64,000 nt of DNA from a virus: positions 248,001 through 312,000 of the IMG/VR virus record IMGVR_UViG_3300038463_000730, one strand, 5' to 3'. Positions 1-8,561 of this stretch are shown here, piece after piece. Positions within the stretch are counted from its first letter, which is position 1, and every line of letters begins with the position of its first letter. The translations under genes and the position numbers were made by a program. The notes beneath the pieces were generated by a model that saw only the letters and a program-made list of their open reading frames with translations, ran no database searches and was not told where the DNA came from.

Positions 1-1609
1 TAGAAAACGGTTTGTAGAAATCAATCATGACCGTGTCATAATCTGCACTGCCCGAAGCAATCTTATCCAAGTTGGACTCCATCGCCGCGGAGTAATCGTA
101 GTTAAGGAACGTAAAGTTCTTTCTGAGAAGGTCTGTAATCTCCACGCCAAGATCCGTCGCATGGTATGTATTCCCGTTCTTCACAACATAGTTACGAGCC
201 ATGATATTCTTGAGAATGGTCGCCATCGTGCTCGGGCGCCCAATCTGACGAGCATCAAGATCCTTGATCAAATTCGACTCAGAATATCGAGCCGGAGGCT
301 GCGTAAACTTCTGCTCCGATGTCACCCCCACTTGCCCAAGCGCATCTCCCTTTGTAAGGTTCGGTATGTCGATCGAAGTAGCCTTCGGGAGACCCAATAC
401 CTCCAAATAACCCTTAACCGATAGAGCTTTCCCCGAGGCTTTGAGCTCATGTCCGCCACACTCGATCGTTACAGTCAATGTATCGTAGACAGCCGGTTCC
501 ATCTGACTCGCGACAGAATAACGCCAGACTGTATCGTACAGGTCGTGATCATCTCCGGTTAGCATGCACGCTTTCGGATCGGTCGTCGGATTGGTACAAC
601 GAATGCACTCATGGCTGTCTGCCGCCGTGGCCTTCGCCTCGAACACGTTCGGCTTCGGGAGCAACGTGTACCCGACAGCTTGGATATACGTTCGCAGTGA
701 CTTGATCGCATCGTCACCCATCCGAACGGAGTCGGTTCGGATGTACGTCGTGTAGCCTGACTCATAACAAGACTGAGCCGCAGTCATGGTCTGCTCGGCA
801 CTGAACCCGAACTTCTTCGACATGACTTGCTGGAGCATGAGCGTTGTCAACGGAGGTGGCGCGGCTTCCTTCTTCGGCTTCCGCACAACCGATTTCACTA
901 CGAAGTGACCTGCCTTCAACTCGGCGACAACTTTGTCCGCATCGGCCTTGTTACCAACCTGCTCATCAAGTTTGACTTGGAACTTCTCTTTGTTGGCCGT
1001 TTCGAGGGTCGCCGTGACGTTCCAAAACTCTTTCGGCTTGAAAGCCTTGATTTCCTTTTCACGATCCACAATCATTCGGACCGCGACCGACTGAACTCGT
1101 CCAGCGGACAACTTCTGCTCCGGATAGATATTCATCAATACGGGCGACACCATAAATCCCACCACTCGGTCCAAGATCCTCCGTGCCTGCTGCGCCGCAA
1201 ATAGCTTTGTGTCAAATTCACGAGGATTCGCAATCTCTGCCAGAATCGCCGTTTTAGTAATCTCATGAAACATGACTCGCTTGATCGGCAAGCCTGTTGA
1301 CTGCAACCGGTCCCGCAAATGGATACCGATCGCTTCTCCTTCGCGATCAGGGTCGGAAGCAATTAGGATCTTGTCACATCCTTCAGATGCGTTTACGATC
1401 GAGTCGAATGCCGATTTCTTCTCTTCCATCAAATGATAAATGGGCTTAAGATTGTTGTTCAACTCAACCCCGATGCCGAACTTACCGCCCTTCGCAAGAT
1501 CAACGCAGTGACCGAAACAAGGTACGACAACATAGTTTGTCCCGAGATATTTCTGAATTGTTTTGCCTTTGGCGGGCGACTCGACAATGACTAGTGTTTT
1601 TTTGCTCAT
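1..1609 (-). CDS. topA: DNA topoisomerase I (type IA), C-terminus cut by window edge
   Basis: Type IA topoisomerase: relaxes negative supercoils through a 5'-phosphotyrosine intermediate. About 536 N-terminal residues are visible. The protein opens with VIVESPAKGKTI, the first TOPRIM motif. The metal-binding motif ASDPDREGE follows, then the catalytic-tyrosine motif TYIRTDSVRM, then GRPSTMATI. These are all core landmarks of the family in the expected order. The ATG at 1609 overlaps the TGA of the upstream zinc-ribbon gene as ATGA, indicating translational coupling. The frame stays open to base 1, so the end of the core and any C-terminal zinc ribbons lie outside the window. Probably serves phage replication or transcription of a large genome. 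Confidence 0.96.
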   Translation of the reverse strand, partial: MSKKTLVIVESPAKGKTIQKYLGTNYVVVPCFGHCVDLAKGGKFGIGVELNNNLKPIYHLMEEKKSAFDSIVNASEGCDKILIASDPDREGEAIGIHLRDRLQSTGLPIKRVMFHEITKTAILAEIANPREFDTKLFAAQQARRILDRVVGFMVSPVLMNIYPEQKLSAGRVQSVAVRMIVDREKEIKAFKPKEFWNVTATLETANKEKFQVKLDEQVGNKADADKVVAELKAGHFVVKSVVRKPKKEAAPPPLTTLMLQQVMSKKFGFSAEQTMTAAQSCYESGYTTYIRTDSVRMGDDAIKSLRTYIQAVGYTLLPKPNVFEAKATAADSHECIRCTNPTTDPKACMLTGDDHDLYDTVWRYSVASQMEPAVYDTLTVTIECGGHELKASGKALSVKGYLEVLGLPKATSIDIPNLTKGDALGQVGVTSEQKFTQPPARYSESNLIKDLDARQIGRPSTMATILKNIMARNYVVKNGNTYHATDLGVEITDLLRKNFTFLNYDYSAAMESNLDKIASGSADYDTVMIDFYKPFS

Positions 1610-2058
1610 TTGGTTCTTCTATGTTTGTTAGTTTTTAGGTCAGCTTCTAAATGATCCATGTCATGAACTGTCGAATAGTCAGTCCCTCGCAAATACTGTA
1701 CGATCGCATCTCGTTCTTCATCAACTCTTGATTGAACAAGCTTCAACATCCGATCCCAGTTCGACTCACCATTACCACCGATATCGAGTAGAATCTCTTC
1801 GATTTCCCATTTTCGTTTGTCGATGTATCGCTGTTCCTCAGATACGCACACGTGCGGACCCTTGCTAGAGTAGAGGGCGTACGTGCATATTGGGCACCAC
1901 CTCGCGTCATAACATGATTTGCATGTATATGAGCCGTGCCCGCCGTGTTTCGAAGGTCGAACGCCGCATCCATCGCACGGTTCATCGTCCAGGTCGGTCG
2001 TCCAGAATTCATCATCTAGCATGACTACTGATGAATCGGCCCGAACCGGTGTCGTCAT
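1606..2058 (-). CDS. zinc-ribbon protein of unknown function
   Basis: 150 residues. The N-terminal half has at least two CxxC-type pairs: CDGC, CKSC, then CPIC, with a further Cys and His, compatible with two zinc sites. The C-terminal half is charged and helical with no recognisable domain. It ends in a four-base overlap with topA, so the two are probably co-translated. The start at 2058 has only a weak purine stretch upstream, and an internal ATG at 2022 is possible. It is divergent from the plus-strand gene at 2100. Topoisomerase IA enzymes often carry C-terminal zinc ribbons, so a partner role is conceivable, but this is only a guess. Confidence 0.75.
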   Translation of the reverse strand: MTTPVRADSSVVMLDDEFWTTDLDDEPCDGCGVRPSKHGGHGSYTCKSCYDARWCPICTYALYSSKGPHVCVSEEQRYIDKRKWEIEEILLDIGGNGESNWDRMLKLVQSRVDEERDAIVQYLRGTDYSTVHDMDHLEADLKTNKHRRTK

Positions 2059-2099
2059 GCCGCGATCCAGGTAATATGCCGCTACTACGGCATAGCATT

Positions 2100-2501
2100 A
2101 TGTTCATCACCAAATCAAACCTGACTGACTATTTTGATGAAAAGATTCGTAATATCGACTGCCAAGAATCCACCCGTGCTTATATTTCGAGCATTTTTCA
2201 GAAGTACAAAAGCGCAGAGTATGACTTCTCCAGAGATAGTGTAACTATTTTGTATTGCAACGCCAAGGACTCGCAGAACTTTGCCAAATTTCAGAACCTA
2301 GGAGATTGGCTTTTCTTTTCCGAGACTATGTTCCCGGAAGTTCTGAACGCCGCGACTCCAGACTATTACAAAACAATAGCTCGACTTTCTTATTATTCCT
2401 GCTATCGCTTGATCAACCGTCAATGGAAATTATTTGAGGAACTCGCTGATAACTACGACTGTCTTGTTGACGAGACGAAACATTGTGTTCGGCTTATTTA
2501 G
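2100..2501 (+). CDS. hypothetical protein
   Basis: 133 residues from the ATG at 2100. The frame opens upstream at 2031, but that would overlap the divergent gene, so 2100 is preferred. The product is mixed alpha/beta and rich in Tyr, Phe and Asp, with no motif I recognise. It is an isolated plus-strand gene among minus-strand neighbours. Its stop overlaps the stop of a tiny convergent membrane-protein gene (2494-2607) by eight bases. No clear ribosome-binding site is seen. Confidence 0.65.
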   Translation: MFITKSNLTDYFDEKIRNIDCQESTRAYISSIFQKYKSAEYDFSRDSVTILYCNAKDSQNFAKFQNLGDWLFFSETMFPEVLNAATPDYYKTIARLSYYSCYRLINRQWKLFEELADNYDCLVDETKHCVRLI

Positions 2502-2607
2502 CGCACGCCAGAAATGTAATCGTACACGCGACGAATACGACAACGACCAGCGCCGCGACGAATCCGACAAATCCTAATGCATACTTTACTTTTGGATTGA
2601 GTTTCAT
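2494..2607 (-). CDS. 37-residue single-pass membrane protein
   Basis: A very short gene with good start evidence: AGGAG lies eight bases upstream of the ATG at 2607. The product has a basic N-terminus, about 24 hydrophobic residues (Leu, Val, Ala, Phe) and a short tail ending CAK, typical of a one-helix inner-membrane peptide. Two Cys lie in or near the hydrophobic stretch, but there is no clean lipobox. It sits just downstream of the gene at 2610-3035 and probably shares its transcript. The role is unknown; holin accessory or membrane-protein modulator are possibilities only. Confidence 0.7.
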   Translation of the reverse strand: MKLNPKVKYALGFVGFVAALVVVVFVACTITFLACAK

Positions 2608-2609
2608 AT

Positions 2610-3035
2610 CTAGAACTCCTGAAGCCCCGGAGTAAGCCGGGCCGGATACGCAACGAGCGCGCTACGTTTACGAGCGACTAAATTAGTATCGCCTGATTTC
2701 AGCCATATCGTCTCCCCACAGCTACAAATGAAAACGCGAACGCTCCCATCATCCGGGAAGGTTCGCAGGCTTTCGACCGAGACCCGATTCTCCCTCATTA
2801 CGAACGAACTGCGGCTACACACGTGCATATGCGCGCGACGCTGCGGATTGATCGGGAGGCCCTTCCTGACCGGAGACTCGGCTCGCATATCAGGGAACGA
2901 CTTAGCTTTGTAGTTGTAGTCCTTGTAGACATAGAGCGGACCGCTCTGGCACATTCGGCATCGAGCACGAGCTACAAGCGTTGTAGATAGACCAAGTACG
3001 GCGTTCTTGTTCACACCGGATCTATATCCAGCCAC
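2610..3035 (-). CDS. hypothetical zinc-binding protein
   Basis: About 141 residues from a GTG at 3035, two bases after the preceding stop. A longer form from a TTG at 3077 is possible. A CRMC pair near the N-terminus and a CSC group near the C-terminus could form a split zinc ribbon. The remainder is basic, with many Arg. No family recognised. It lies in a run of very short overlapping genes between the large zinc-finger gene (3783-5240) and the tiny membrane gene at 2494. Confidence 0.6.
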   Translation of the reverse strand: MAGYRSGVNKNAVLGLSTTLVARARCRMCQSGPLYVYKDYNYKAKSFPDMRAESPVRKGLPINPQRRAHMHVCSRSSFVMRENRVSVESLRTFPDDGSVRVFICSCGETIWLKSGDTNLVARKRSALVAYPARLTPGLQEF

Positions 3036-3037
3036 AC

Positions 3038-3244
3038 TCAGTCGTAGATGCTTTTCTTTCGCTTCAATACTATGCAATGACGGTTATTGGCGTTGGGTGG
3101 CCAATTCATATTCTCAACCATCGAATGCATCACAAACCGCTGTAAGTTCCGTTTTCGTTTGCACAATATATTGCGATAAACGAAAAGGCAAAACCGGTAA
3201 CAGAACCGGAACGGGCGAAGGAAAGGTCTACGCCTGACGTACAT
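3038..3244 (-). CDS. possible small basic protein (uncertain)
   Basis: 68 codons starting at an ATG that shares one base with the preceding stop (TAATG). This coupling pattern recurs throughout the window and is the main support. The predicted product is strongly basic with an aromatic, possibly membrane-associated stretch near the N-terminus. No motif and no independent ribosome site are seen. The alternative is that 3078-3243 is untranslated leader for the following gene. Confidence 0.35.
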   Translation of the reverse strand: MYVRRRPFLRPFRFCYRFCLFVYRNILCKRKRNLQRFVMHSMVENMNWPPNANNRHCIVLKRKKSIYD

Positions 3245-3375
3245 TACTGCTCATCCGATTCTAATTCTTTGAAGAAAACCCGATTGTTTCGCCACAACAC
3301 ATACCAATGCCAGAATATCATCAACCGGTCACTAAGCAATCGAGCCGGGTTGAAGACCGTATTACACTTTCTCAC
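3244..3375 (-). CDS. possible 43-residue protein, GTG start
   Basis: A GTG at 3375 overlaps the last codons of the upstream membrane-protein gene, whose stop is at 3362. The product is short, with an aromatic segment (IFWHWYVLW) flanked by basic residues, suggesting membrane-interface association. It continues the chain of overlapping mini-genes. Start choice is uncertain, as the open frame extends upstream to 3471 inside the previous gene. Confidence 0.4.
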   Translation of the reverse strand: MRKCNTVFNPARLLSDRLMIFWHWYVLWRNNRVFFKELESDEQ

Positions 3376-3643
3376 GATTCCGTTCGGCCTCACGGAATTT
3401 GATTCTAGCCATCCAACAATAGTTGGAAAAAAGCAGAACGTACAATCCAATAATAGAAACGTGCAGACCAATGCTGCCGTGCCGTGTGATCATCTGAATA
3501 CCGTGGATGATGGTATTGAATCCCCAACAACAAGCGCAAAACACGTTCATCTTGGCCATCCGCCGAGCAGCCAAACCAACTGCGGTATAACCAGGCTTTG
3601 GTTTAGGCGGAATCGGTGCCGCTTCACGATAAGGAGCATTCAT
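3362..3643 (-). CDS. small membrane protein
   Basis: 93 residues from the ATG at 3643, which overlaps the TGA of the preceding 48-residue gene (ATGA). The N-terminus is Pro-rich (PIPPKPKP) and likely cytoplasmic. Two hydrophobic stretches follow, around residues 33-45 and 55-75, separated by a short charged loop, and the tail is basic and charged. This fits a two-helix hairpin in the inner membrane. No named family recognised; holin-like topology is possible, but there is no adjacent lysis gene. Confidence 0.65.
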   Translation of the reverse strand: MNAPYREAAPIPPKPKPGYTAVGLAARRMAKMNVFCACCWGFNTIIHGIQMITRHGSIGLHVSIIGLYVLLFSNYCWMARIKFREAERNREKV

Positions 3644-3786
3644 ACTTTGAATCCAAGTTCCCGAAGCCAAATCACCGGAACATTGATCCCGGTCCAACTA
3701 ACCAGCACACCGAGGTCAGCGCACGGACCTGACCAAGTCAGTATCTTTGCGAATTTGATGAACATTCGAAACTGGAAATTGCTCAT
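3640..3786 (-). CDS. 48-residue protein with ATGA overlaps on both sides
   Basis: A clean 48-codon frame whose ATG overlaps the stop of the 485-residue gene and whose TGA overlaps the ATG of the next membrane gene. The exact double coupling argues that it is translated. The product has an amphipathic N-terminus and a hydrophobic C-terminal half with Trp residues, so it may be membrane-associated. No homologue recognised. Confidence 0.65.
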   Translation of the reverse strand: MSNFQFRMFIKFAKILTWSGPCADLGVLVSWTGINVPVIWLRELGFKV

Positions 3787-5240
3787 CGTTTCGGTTCGCG
3801 CTTCTTTCCGTTCATCACGAAGAAGATGCGATCGACAATCTTTCGACGAATCCGATTCAGGTAGACCATACCGCCCATCTGATAATGCGGAGGGATGCGA
3901 AGATGACGGACCCGAACCTGTGTTCCGATGGCAACAGCCGGTCCCATCTGTACCTTGAAAAAGGTGTACTCTTGGACACTTGAGAGAAGGCTATCACCGC
4001 TCGGCAAAGCCTGTACGTCGAGTAGCTTCCCGATGTAGAACGGCCTGCAATAGAACCCCTTGCGGCCCCCGACATAAAGCTCCTCAGTCTTATTTTCAAT
4101 CTCGTGGTCTCCGGTCACGGTCGTAATGAACGTGCTCTCTCCATCGAAGATACAGAGGTTCTTGTCGAGCAATGTCGTGATGTCGTATCGCTTCCCGTTC
4201 TTAACGAACGTGTGCGGCAAACTAGCTTCCAAGAGTCGTGTATACTCCTGGAAGATTTTGTGTTGGAGACCGCCATTTCGGTTCTCGTGAACCAAATACG
4301 AGATCATCTCCTGCGGATACTTTTCGATAATGTTGATGTACGCATCGTACATCAACGTCTTATGTCGCAAGGTCGAATCGTTGCTGTTCCAACCTAGCGA
4401 AGCTTTTTGCTCGCGAATCGTCTTCATCAGGATCTCGTAATGTTCCCTGATGCTCTGCTGAACCGTCATGGCAGTCGCGGTAGACGAATCGTTAAAGACC
4501 AGCGCGGGCCGGTCTCCGTACGTCACCATGTGACCCGAGACGTTGTCTGCGAGCCTGTTCTGCATCTGCAAATCGCCACCTTGGCTGCCCGCGACACTTG
4601 AGCGCGCGGTCGCATCGATGATCGCGATCTCGGCCGTTCCCTTGACCGAAGGATGCCGCATCGGTTCCAAGTCTGAGAGTTTCCCGGAGAAGAAACAATC
4701 AGGGAACGGACAGGAGGTTACAGCTCCTTCTTTGGTAGGATGCGGGATGAACCGCTCACAATCGGCGCAACGGTAACCCCGCTTAGCGTGTTGCGCGAAG
4801 ACCGAGTAAAGATTAAGTCGTGGCGAGTCTTCACCCGAGACCAAATCGTTCTGACAATTCGAGCAAATGAAGTACTTATCTCTATACTCCAGAACAGTAT
4901 ACCGATCGATATACCGACAACCAGGGCAGACAAAGACCGTCTTTTTGTTATCATTAGCCAGTCTTGTGGCAACCGTCCTGAGTGAAGTGAGCAGATAAGG
5001 CTTAAGTCCATCATATGAATGACCGTTGTTGACGAACGTGATCATGGCGTTCTTCAACTCCTCCGCAGCCGTAGCTTTGAAGGCGCCGAGACTTACCTCG
5101 TTCACATCCCCGTAAGCCTTATGACAAAAGAAACTCATACGATCCGCAACTTCCAATAGGAAGGCCCGGACCGCTTCGTCGATATCCCCGAGAGATATCC
5201 CGGTTCCTTTTGTTTTCAACGACTCAATAAGTTCTTTCAT
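3783..5240 (-). CDS. zinc-finger protein, possibly with a sigma-like N-terminus
   Basis: 485 residues with a good start (AAAGGA upstream of ATG 5240). Residues about 20-95 are helical. One segment (YLLTSLRTVATRLANDN) resembles the region 2 helix of sigma-70 family factors, which I treat as weak. A four-Cys ribbon (CPGC, CSNC) and a second Cys cluster (CADC, CPFPDC) follow. The C-terminal 250 residues match nothing I know. It lies directly downstream of the FtsK-like ATPase gene with a nine-base gap. A nucleic-acid-binding or transcription role is plausible but inferred only from the zinc ribbons and the helix resemblance. Confidence 0.7.
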   Translation of the reverse strand: MKELIESLKTKGTGISLGDIDEAVRAFLLEVADRMSFFCHKAYGDVNEVSLGAFKATAAEELKNAMITFVNNGHSYDGLKPYLLTSLRTVATRLANDNKKTVFVCPGCRYIDRYTVLEYRDKYFICSNCQNDLVSGEDSPRLNLYSVFAQHAKRGYRCADCERFIPHPTKEGAVTSCPFPDCFFSGKLSDLEPMRHPSVKGTAEIAIIDATARSSVAGSQGGDLQMQNRLADNVSGHMVTYGDRPALVFNDSSTATAMTVQQSIREHYEILMKTIREQKASLGWNSNDSTLRHKTLMYDAYINIIEKYPQEMISYLVHENRNGGLQHKIFQEYTRLLEASLPHTFVKNGKRYDITTLLDKNLCIFDGESTFITTVTGDHEIENKTEELYVGGRKGFYCRPFYIGKLLDVQALPSGDSLLSSVQEYTFFKVQMGPAVAIGTQVRVRHLRIPPHYQMGGMVYLNRIRRKIVDRIFFVMNGKKREPKR

Positions 5241-5249
5241 CCGAATCCT

Positions 5250-6281
5250 TTACGGATGATTGCGCAGATTCGTCTCCGCCGAAGAGAAAGCGACTTGGAA
5301 TCGCAAAAGGTCATGGTTGGCTGATTTCATCAGCGCATCGCCCATTCCAAGAAGAGAGTTGGCATCCGGGGAGTCGAGAATCACCTGCGAATCGGTCCGT
5401 GAGCTAACCCGACACGAAATACGTGCCGGGAAATTGGCTTTGATCGTGCCAGAGATGATCTCGACAGAAGGACGTTGTGTCGCGACAACAAAGTGGATCC
5501 CGGCAGCGCGGCCCTTTTGCGCAATTCGGCAAACCAATTCGTAGAGCACATGATCCTGGTCCTGCATGATCAGATCGGCGAATTCATCGATCACGAGTAA
5601 CGTGTACGGTAGTTCACACTCGGGCTTGGCGAAGTAATCGCCAGGCAATTCGTTTTCCGCCATCGTCTTGTAGACGTACGGCATCCACTCGTCTTGAATC
5701 CATTGCAGCTGTTTGACAGTATCGGCGTACGTCGTTTCAATCCGGATATCTCGGTTGAGTTTTTCATACGGAGCGAATTCAACGTTCTTCGTATCGAAGA
5801 GAAACAGATTCAGATTCGGATGCCGCAGCGCGTTACCGATGATCGTATGGAGCAAGGTAGATTTACCTGATCCGGACGCCCCGGCAATCAGAAGATGCGG
5901 GTTAGTATGGAAGTCGAGCCACAATGCCTTGTCGTCTACCGTTTCGCCCAGATAAAACGGCACGACTCCGCTCGGAGGTGCGTAACTCTGGAGGTTTTCA
6001 TGCAAGTCGATTTTGCCCGGCATATCCGAAACGATTTGGATCCGGACAAGACCCTCCGACATCAGAGGCCGCACGATCGGCGGAGCCTTGGCTCGTAGCT
6101 TGAGCCCGATGTCGAGCGCGTTGCGCTCGACATCCTTGAGACGTCCACCGTCACTGAGCAGCACGTCGTAGTTCGAGATGTTCCTAACCTGCTTGAATCC
6201 CTTGCATTCGGCCTTGATGCGCAAAGTGTGGAAGACTTGGTTGAGCGTCAAGATGCGCGCTGCGTTATCGGCGACGTCCAT
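5250..6281 (-). CDS. FtsK/SpoIIIE-like DNA translocase ATPase
   Basis: 343 residues, essentially one FtsK motor domain. Walker A GASGSGKST is at residues 134-142, Walker B LLVIDEFADL at about 228-237, and the FtsK hallmark VVATQRPS follows. It lacks both the membrane domain and the gamma DNA-reading domain of cellular FtsK, so it is a stand-alone soluble motor of the HerA/FtsK class. An ATP-driven role in DNA movement (packaging, segregation or genome ejection) follows from the family. GAGG lies about nine bases before the ATG. It probably shares a transcript with the zinc-finger gene downstream. Confidence 0.92.
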   Translation of the reverse strand: MDVADNAARILTLNQVFHTLRIKAECKGFKQVRNISNYDVLLSDGGRLKDVERNALDIGLKLRAKAPPIVRPLMSEGLVRIQIVSDMPGKIDLHENLQSYAPPSGVVPFYLGETVDDKALWLDFHTNPHLLIAGASGSGKSTLLHTIIGNALRHPNLNLFLFDTKNVEFAPYEKLNRDIRIETTYADTVKQLQWIQDEWMPYVYKTMAENELPGDYFAKPECELPYTLLVIDEFADLIMQDQDHVLYELVCRIAQKGRAAGIHFVVATQRPSVEIISGTIKANFPARISCRVSSRTDSQVILDSPDANSLLGMGDALMKSANHDLLRFQVAFSSAETNLRNHP

Positions 6282-6360
6282 GAAAAGCCTCGTTTCTAGC
6301 TGACCTGGATAACTTAGCGCCTAGACACGCACTCCGCAAGTGCTCGAAACAACAATCAGT

Positions 6361-6750
6361 TTAGCCAAGATGCGGCATTTTGAGCTTCAACCGCTTGGCC
6401 ATTGACACGGAGTCTAGCTGAATCTCCACGCTTTGACCAGCGACGATCCCTAAGTGCTCCGCGCTACCACGAGGCATCTCGATAACCAGATCCGATTGAA
6501 TCGGTAGTCCGATAAGTTTCTCTGACATTGGCACACCTTGTGCTACATCCAACACCCGGCCTTCGGCACAAAAGATGATATCGAGCGGAACGTAAGTATC
6601 TTTCATCCAAAAATAACGAACTTCGGGTTTCGAAAATACGAATGCCATGACTGGTGCCGAACGAACATTCTTCAGTCCAGTTTCGTGTTCCAATTCGGTC
6701 AGCGCTACTTGCGCCGGTAGAATAACATCGCCAATCGTTACGAGATTCAT
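6361..6750 (-). CDS. DUF192 family protein
   Basis: 129 residues matching the DUF192 pattern: a GL motif near residue 25, then FVFSKPEVRYFWMKDTYVPL, IIF, and a C-terminal IEMPRGSAEHLGI segment. The family is small, often secreted in bacteria and of unknown biochemical role; no signal peptide is seen here. The start has a strong AAGAAGG site and overlaps the stop of the upstream 513-residue gene (ATGA). The 79 bases after it (6282-6360) hold no gene. Confidence 0.85.
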   Translation of the reverse strand: MNLVTIGDVILPAQVALTELEHETGLKNVRSAPVMAFVFSKPEVRYFWMKDTYVPLDIIFCAEGRVLDVAQGVPMSEKLIGLPIQSDLVIEMPRGSAEHLGIVAGQSVEIQLDSVSMAKRLKLKMPHLG

Positions 6751-8288
6751 TTGACCTTCTTTGGTTTCTCTGGTTGACGATCCGACAATAGGAATGCCGT
6801 GTCACGCTGTACTTCATCGAAGTCAGTCTTTAGCGATGACAAAAACTGGTACAAATCTTCGAACGTATTTCCCTGCTCGATAGCTTTCATGAAAGCTTTG
6901 ACCGTTTGTCTAGTCTGGGCCAGACGATCAAACAGTTTCGACCTCGTACTCGCTGACCAATCTCCGAACGGTAGATTCATCCGCTTTCGTTTTAACATTC
7001 GAGTCAAAACGTTATGTGCCTCGGTTACCAATTCGGCATTGTTTCTGTCCGTCAGAAACTCTGGATCCGGCTCTGGTCCCGGATCCTCCGGTTCCGAATC
7101 CGAAAGCGGAGCTGGTGGCGGATTCGGAACATCATCCTTCGCTAGTTCACGCGGCATATCGTACAATTCAGTGATCGTACTCCATGGCTGCGTCGTACGG
7201 TATATTTTACGTAATAGTCTTACAAGTTCATCGTACTTCATCTTCATCTTACTGATGATATCACGACGTTCAATATCATCTTTGGATGCTTTGAAGATAG
7301 TCGCCAGAGAATGGAACTCTTGCTTATAGTGCTTGAGGTTCACCTCGCGCAGTGCCGAAGCTACACTAAATTCACGTTGATACCATTGAAAATCAGACGT
7401 GTATTTGCTCTGTTCATTAAATAGAACGTTTCTATTGAGTACGAAGTCTCCTTTACCGAGTTCCTTAGCGTACTGTTGAAACAACTTGTGCAGCGAAAAA
7501 ACTTTTGATGAGTAGGCTTGAAAGGCTTGTGACAACCGTTCCGTATCTGATCCACTCAATGACACAGAGGCATCCTGCATCTCTTCAATGTCATGCTTCA
7601 GATCAACAAGGCGAAGCAACATATCGACGCGCGTCTTTCGCCCGGTCTCGTTCGAGAACGGAGACTTGAGTCGATACATCGTGCGTGAGAGCGGCCCGGC
7701 TTTCTTTTCAGCAAGCTCTTGACGTGCAAGTTTCGACAGAGCAATGGTAGATTCGAAATCGTTTGCAATGCCGAACATGTCAGTTCCAGCTTCACGTGCA
7801 GCCCGAATGAACTCGGCTGCCTTCGGCATGGCCTCGGGAAACTTCGGCGCCAACGGATTCTCTTGTTTTGGCTCGGGCTTCTTCTCTGGCTGCGGAGCGG
7901 GACGATTCGATACGGGACGATTCATACGTTGTCTCTGTTTGTTCTCGCGACGGTCATGATGCTCGCGGCTAATTTCGTTCTGACGCTGAATGATTTCTAG
8001 AGCCTGCTGAGCAACGGACTGGTACTCCGTCGCCATCTCGGTCAATAGCTCGGTGTACGACCCGTCAAAAGGCTGCGTGACCTTTGTGGGCATCAAACTA
8101 TGTTCTGAGTCTCCATGGCCGTTCAAACCGCGTTTAAACGCAATCAAGTCCCATATTAGAGTGCTGACCTGGTCTTTCCAGCTATCCTTCATCTGGAGCA
8201 GTTGTTCAACAACTGGATCCCGCGCTGGTTTTCTGGTCTTTTTTCTCGTTGGAGGCGGCATAGCTATATACGGAGATATGGATATCAC
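6747..8288 (-). CDS. large hypothetical protein, charged with Pro-rich linkers
   Basis: About 513 residues, highly charged and mostly helical. There is a Pro-rich N-terminus, a linker rich in Pro, Gln and Lys near residue 135, and a second linker (PPPAPLSDSEPEDPGPEPDP) near residue 400. Helical blocks between the linkers suggest coiled coil. No catalytic motif is seen. A GTG at 8288 makes a GTGA overlap with the preceding stop; a GTG at 8303 or an ATG at 8261 are alternatives. A structural or scaffold role is conceivable, but nothing identifies it. Confidence 0.75.
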   Translation of the reverse strand: MISISPYIAMPPPTRKKTRKPARDPVVEQLLQMKDSWKDQVSTLIWDLIAFKRGLNGHGDSEHSLMPTKVTQPFDGSYTELLTEMATEYQSVAQQALEIIQRQNEISREHHDRRENKQRQRMNRPVSNRPAPQPEKKPEPKQENPLAPKFPEAMPKAAEFIRAAREAGTDMFGIANDFESTIALSKLARQELAEKKAGPLSRTMYRLKSPFSNETGRKTRVDMLLRLVDLKHDIEEMQDASVSLSGSDTERLSQAFQAYSSKVFSLHKLFQQYAKELGKGDFVLNRNVLFNEQSKYTSDFQWYQREFSVASALREVNLKHYKQEFHSLATIFKASKDDIERRDIISKMKMKYDELVRLLRKIYRTTQPWSTITELYDMPRELAKDDVPNPPPAPLSDSEPEDPGPEPDPEFLTDRNNAELVTEAHNVLTRMLKRKRMNLPFGDWSASTRSKLFDRLAQTRQTVKAFMKAIEQGNTFEDLYQFLSSLKTDFDEVQRDTAFLLSDRQPEKPKKVK

Positions 8289-8560
8289 TCCATCAGATCC
8301 CACTTCACTTCTATTTCTTTAGCTTTAATACCTAGCTCTTCTAATCTAGCTACAATCTTCCTTGCTCGTTCCAAATCTATCTCGGCATGTTTAGCCTCTG
8401 ATCGAAATACCACAACTGGCTTATACGCCAGATTATGGATTACGGGATGGATCCGACTGACCCCAAGGGTAGGAAACTCTTTTCGTAGAAAACGAATAGC
8501 TCGACGTCGGATAGCCGTAGTCTTCGAGGCTTCCGTCGCGTACAGACGTATATGGTACAT
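8285..8560 (-). CDS. small basic protein
   Basis: 91 residues from ATG 8560, supported by AGAGG seven bases upstream, just after the lipoprotein stop. The first half is strongly basic (RRRAIRFLRKEFP), then a beta-like segment and a C-terminal helix rich in Glu, Lys and Arg. No family recognised; nucleic-acid binding is plausible from charge alone. Confidence 0.7.
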   Translation of the reverse strand: MYHIRLYATEASKTTAIRRRAIRFLRKEFPTLGVSRIHPVIHNLAYKPVVVFRSEAKHAEIDLERARKIVARLEELGIKAKEIEVKWDLME

Positions 8561-8561
8561 C

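Noticed and set aside
559-765. Minus-strand open frame inside the topoisomerase region
   Set aside because: It runs in another frame through the clear topoisomerase I coding sequence and has no motif or ribosome site.
1743-2015. Second minus-strand frame inside the zinc-ribbon gene
   Set aside because: Overlaps completely with the frame that carries the CxxC motifs and coupling to topA.
6799-7329. 176-codon plus-strand frame
   Set aside because: Antisense shadow of the 513-residue gene; Ser-rich composition typical of reverse reading, no start signals.
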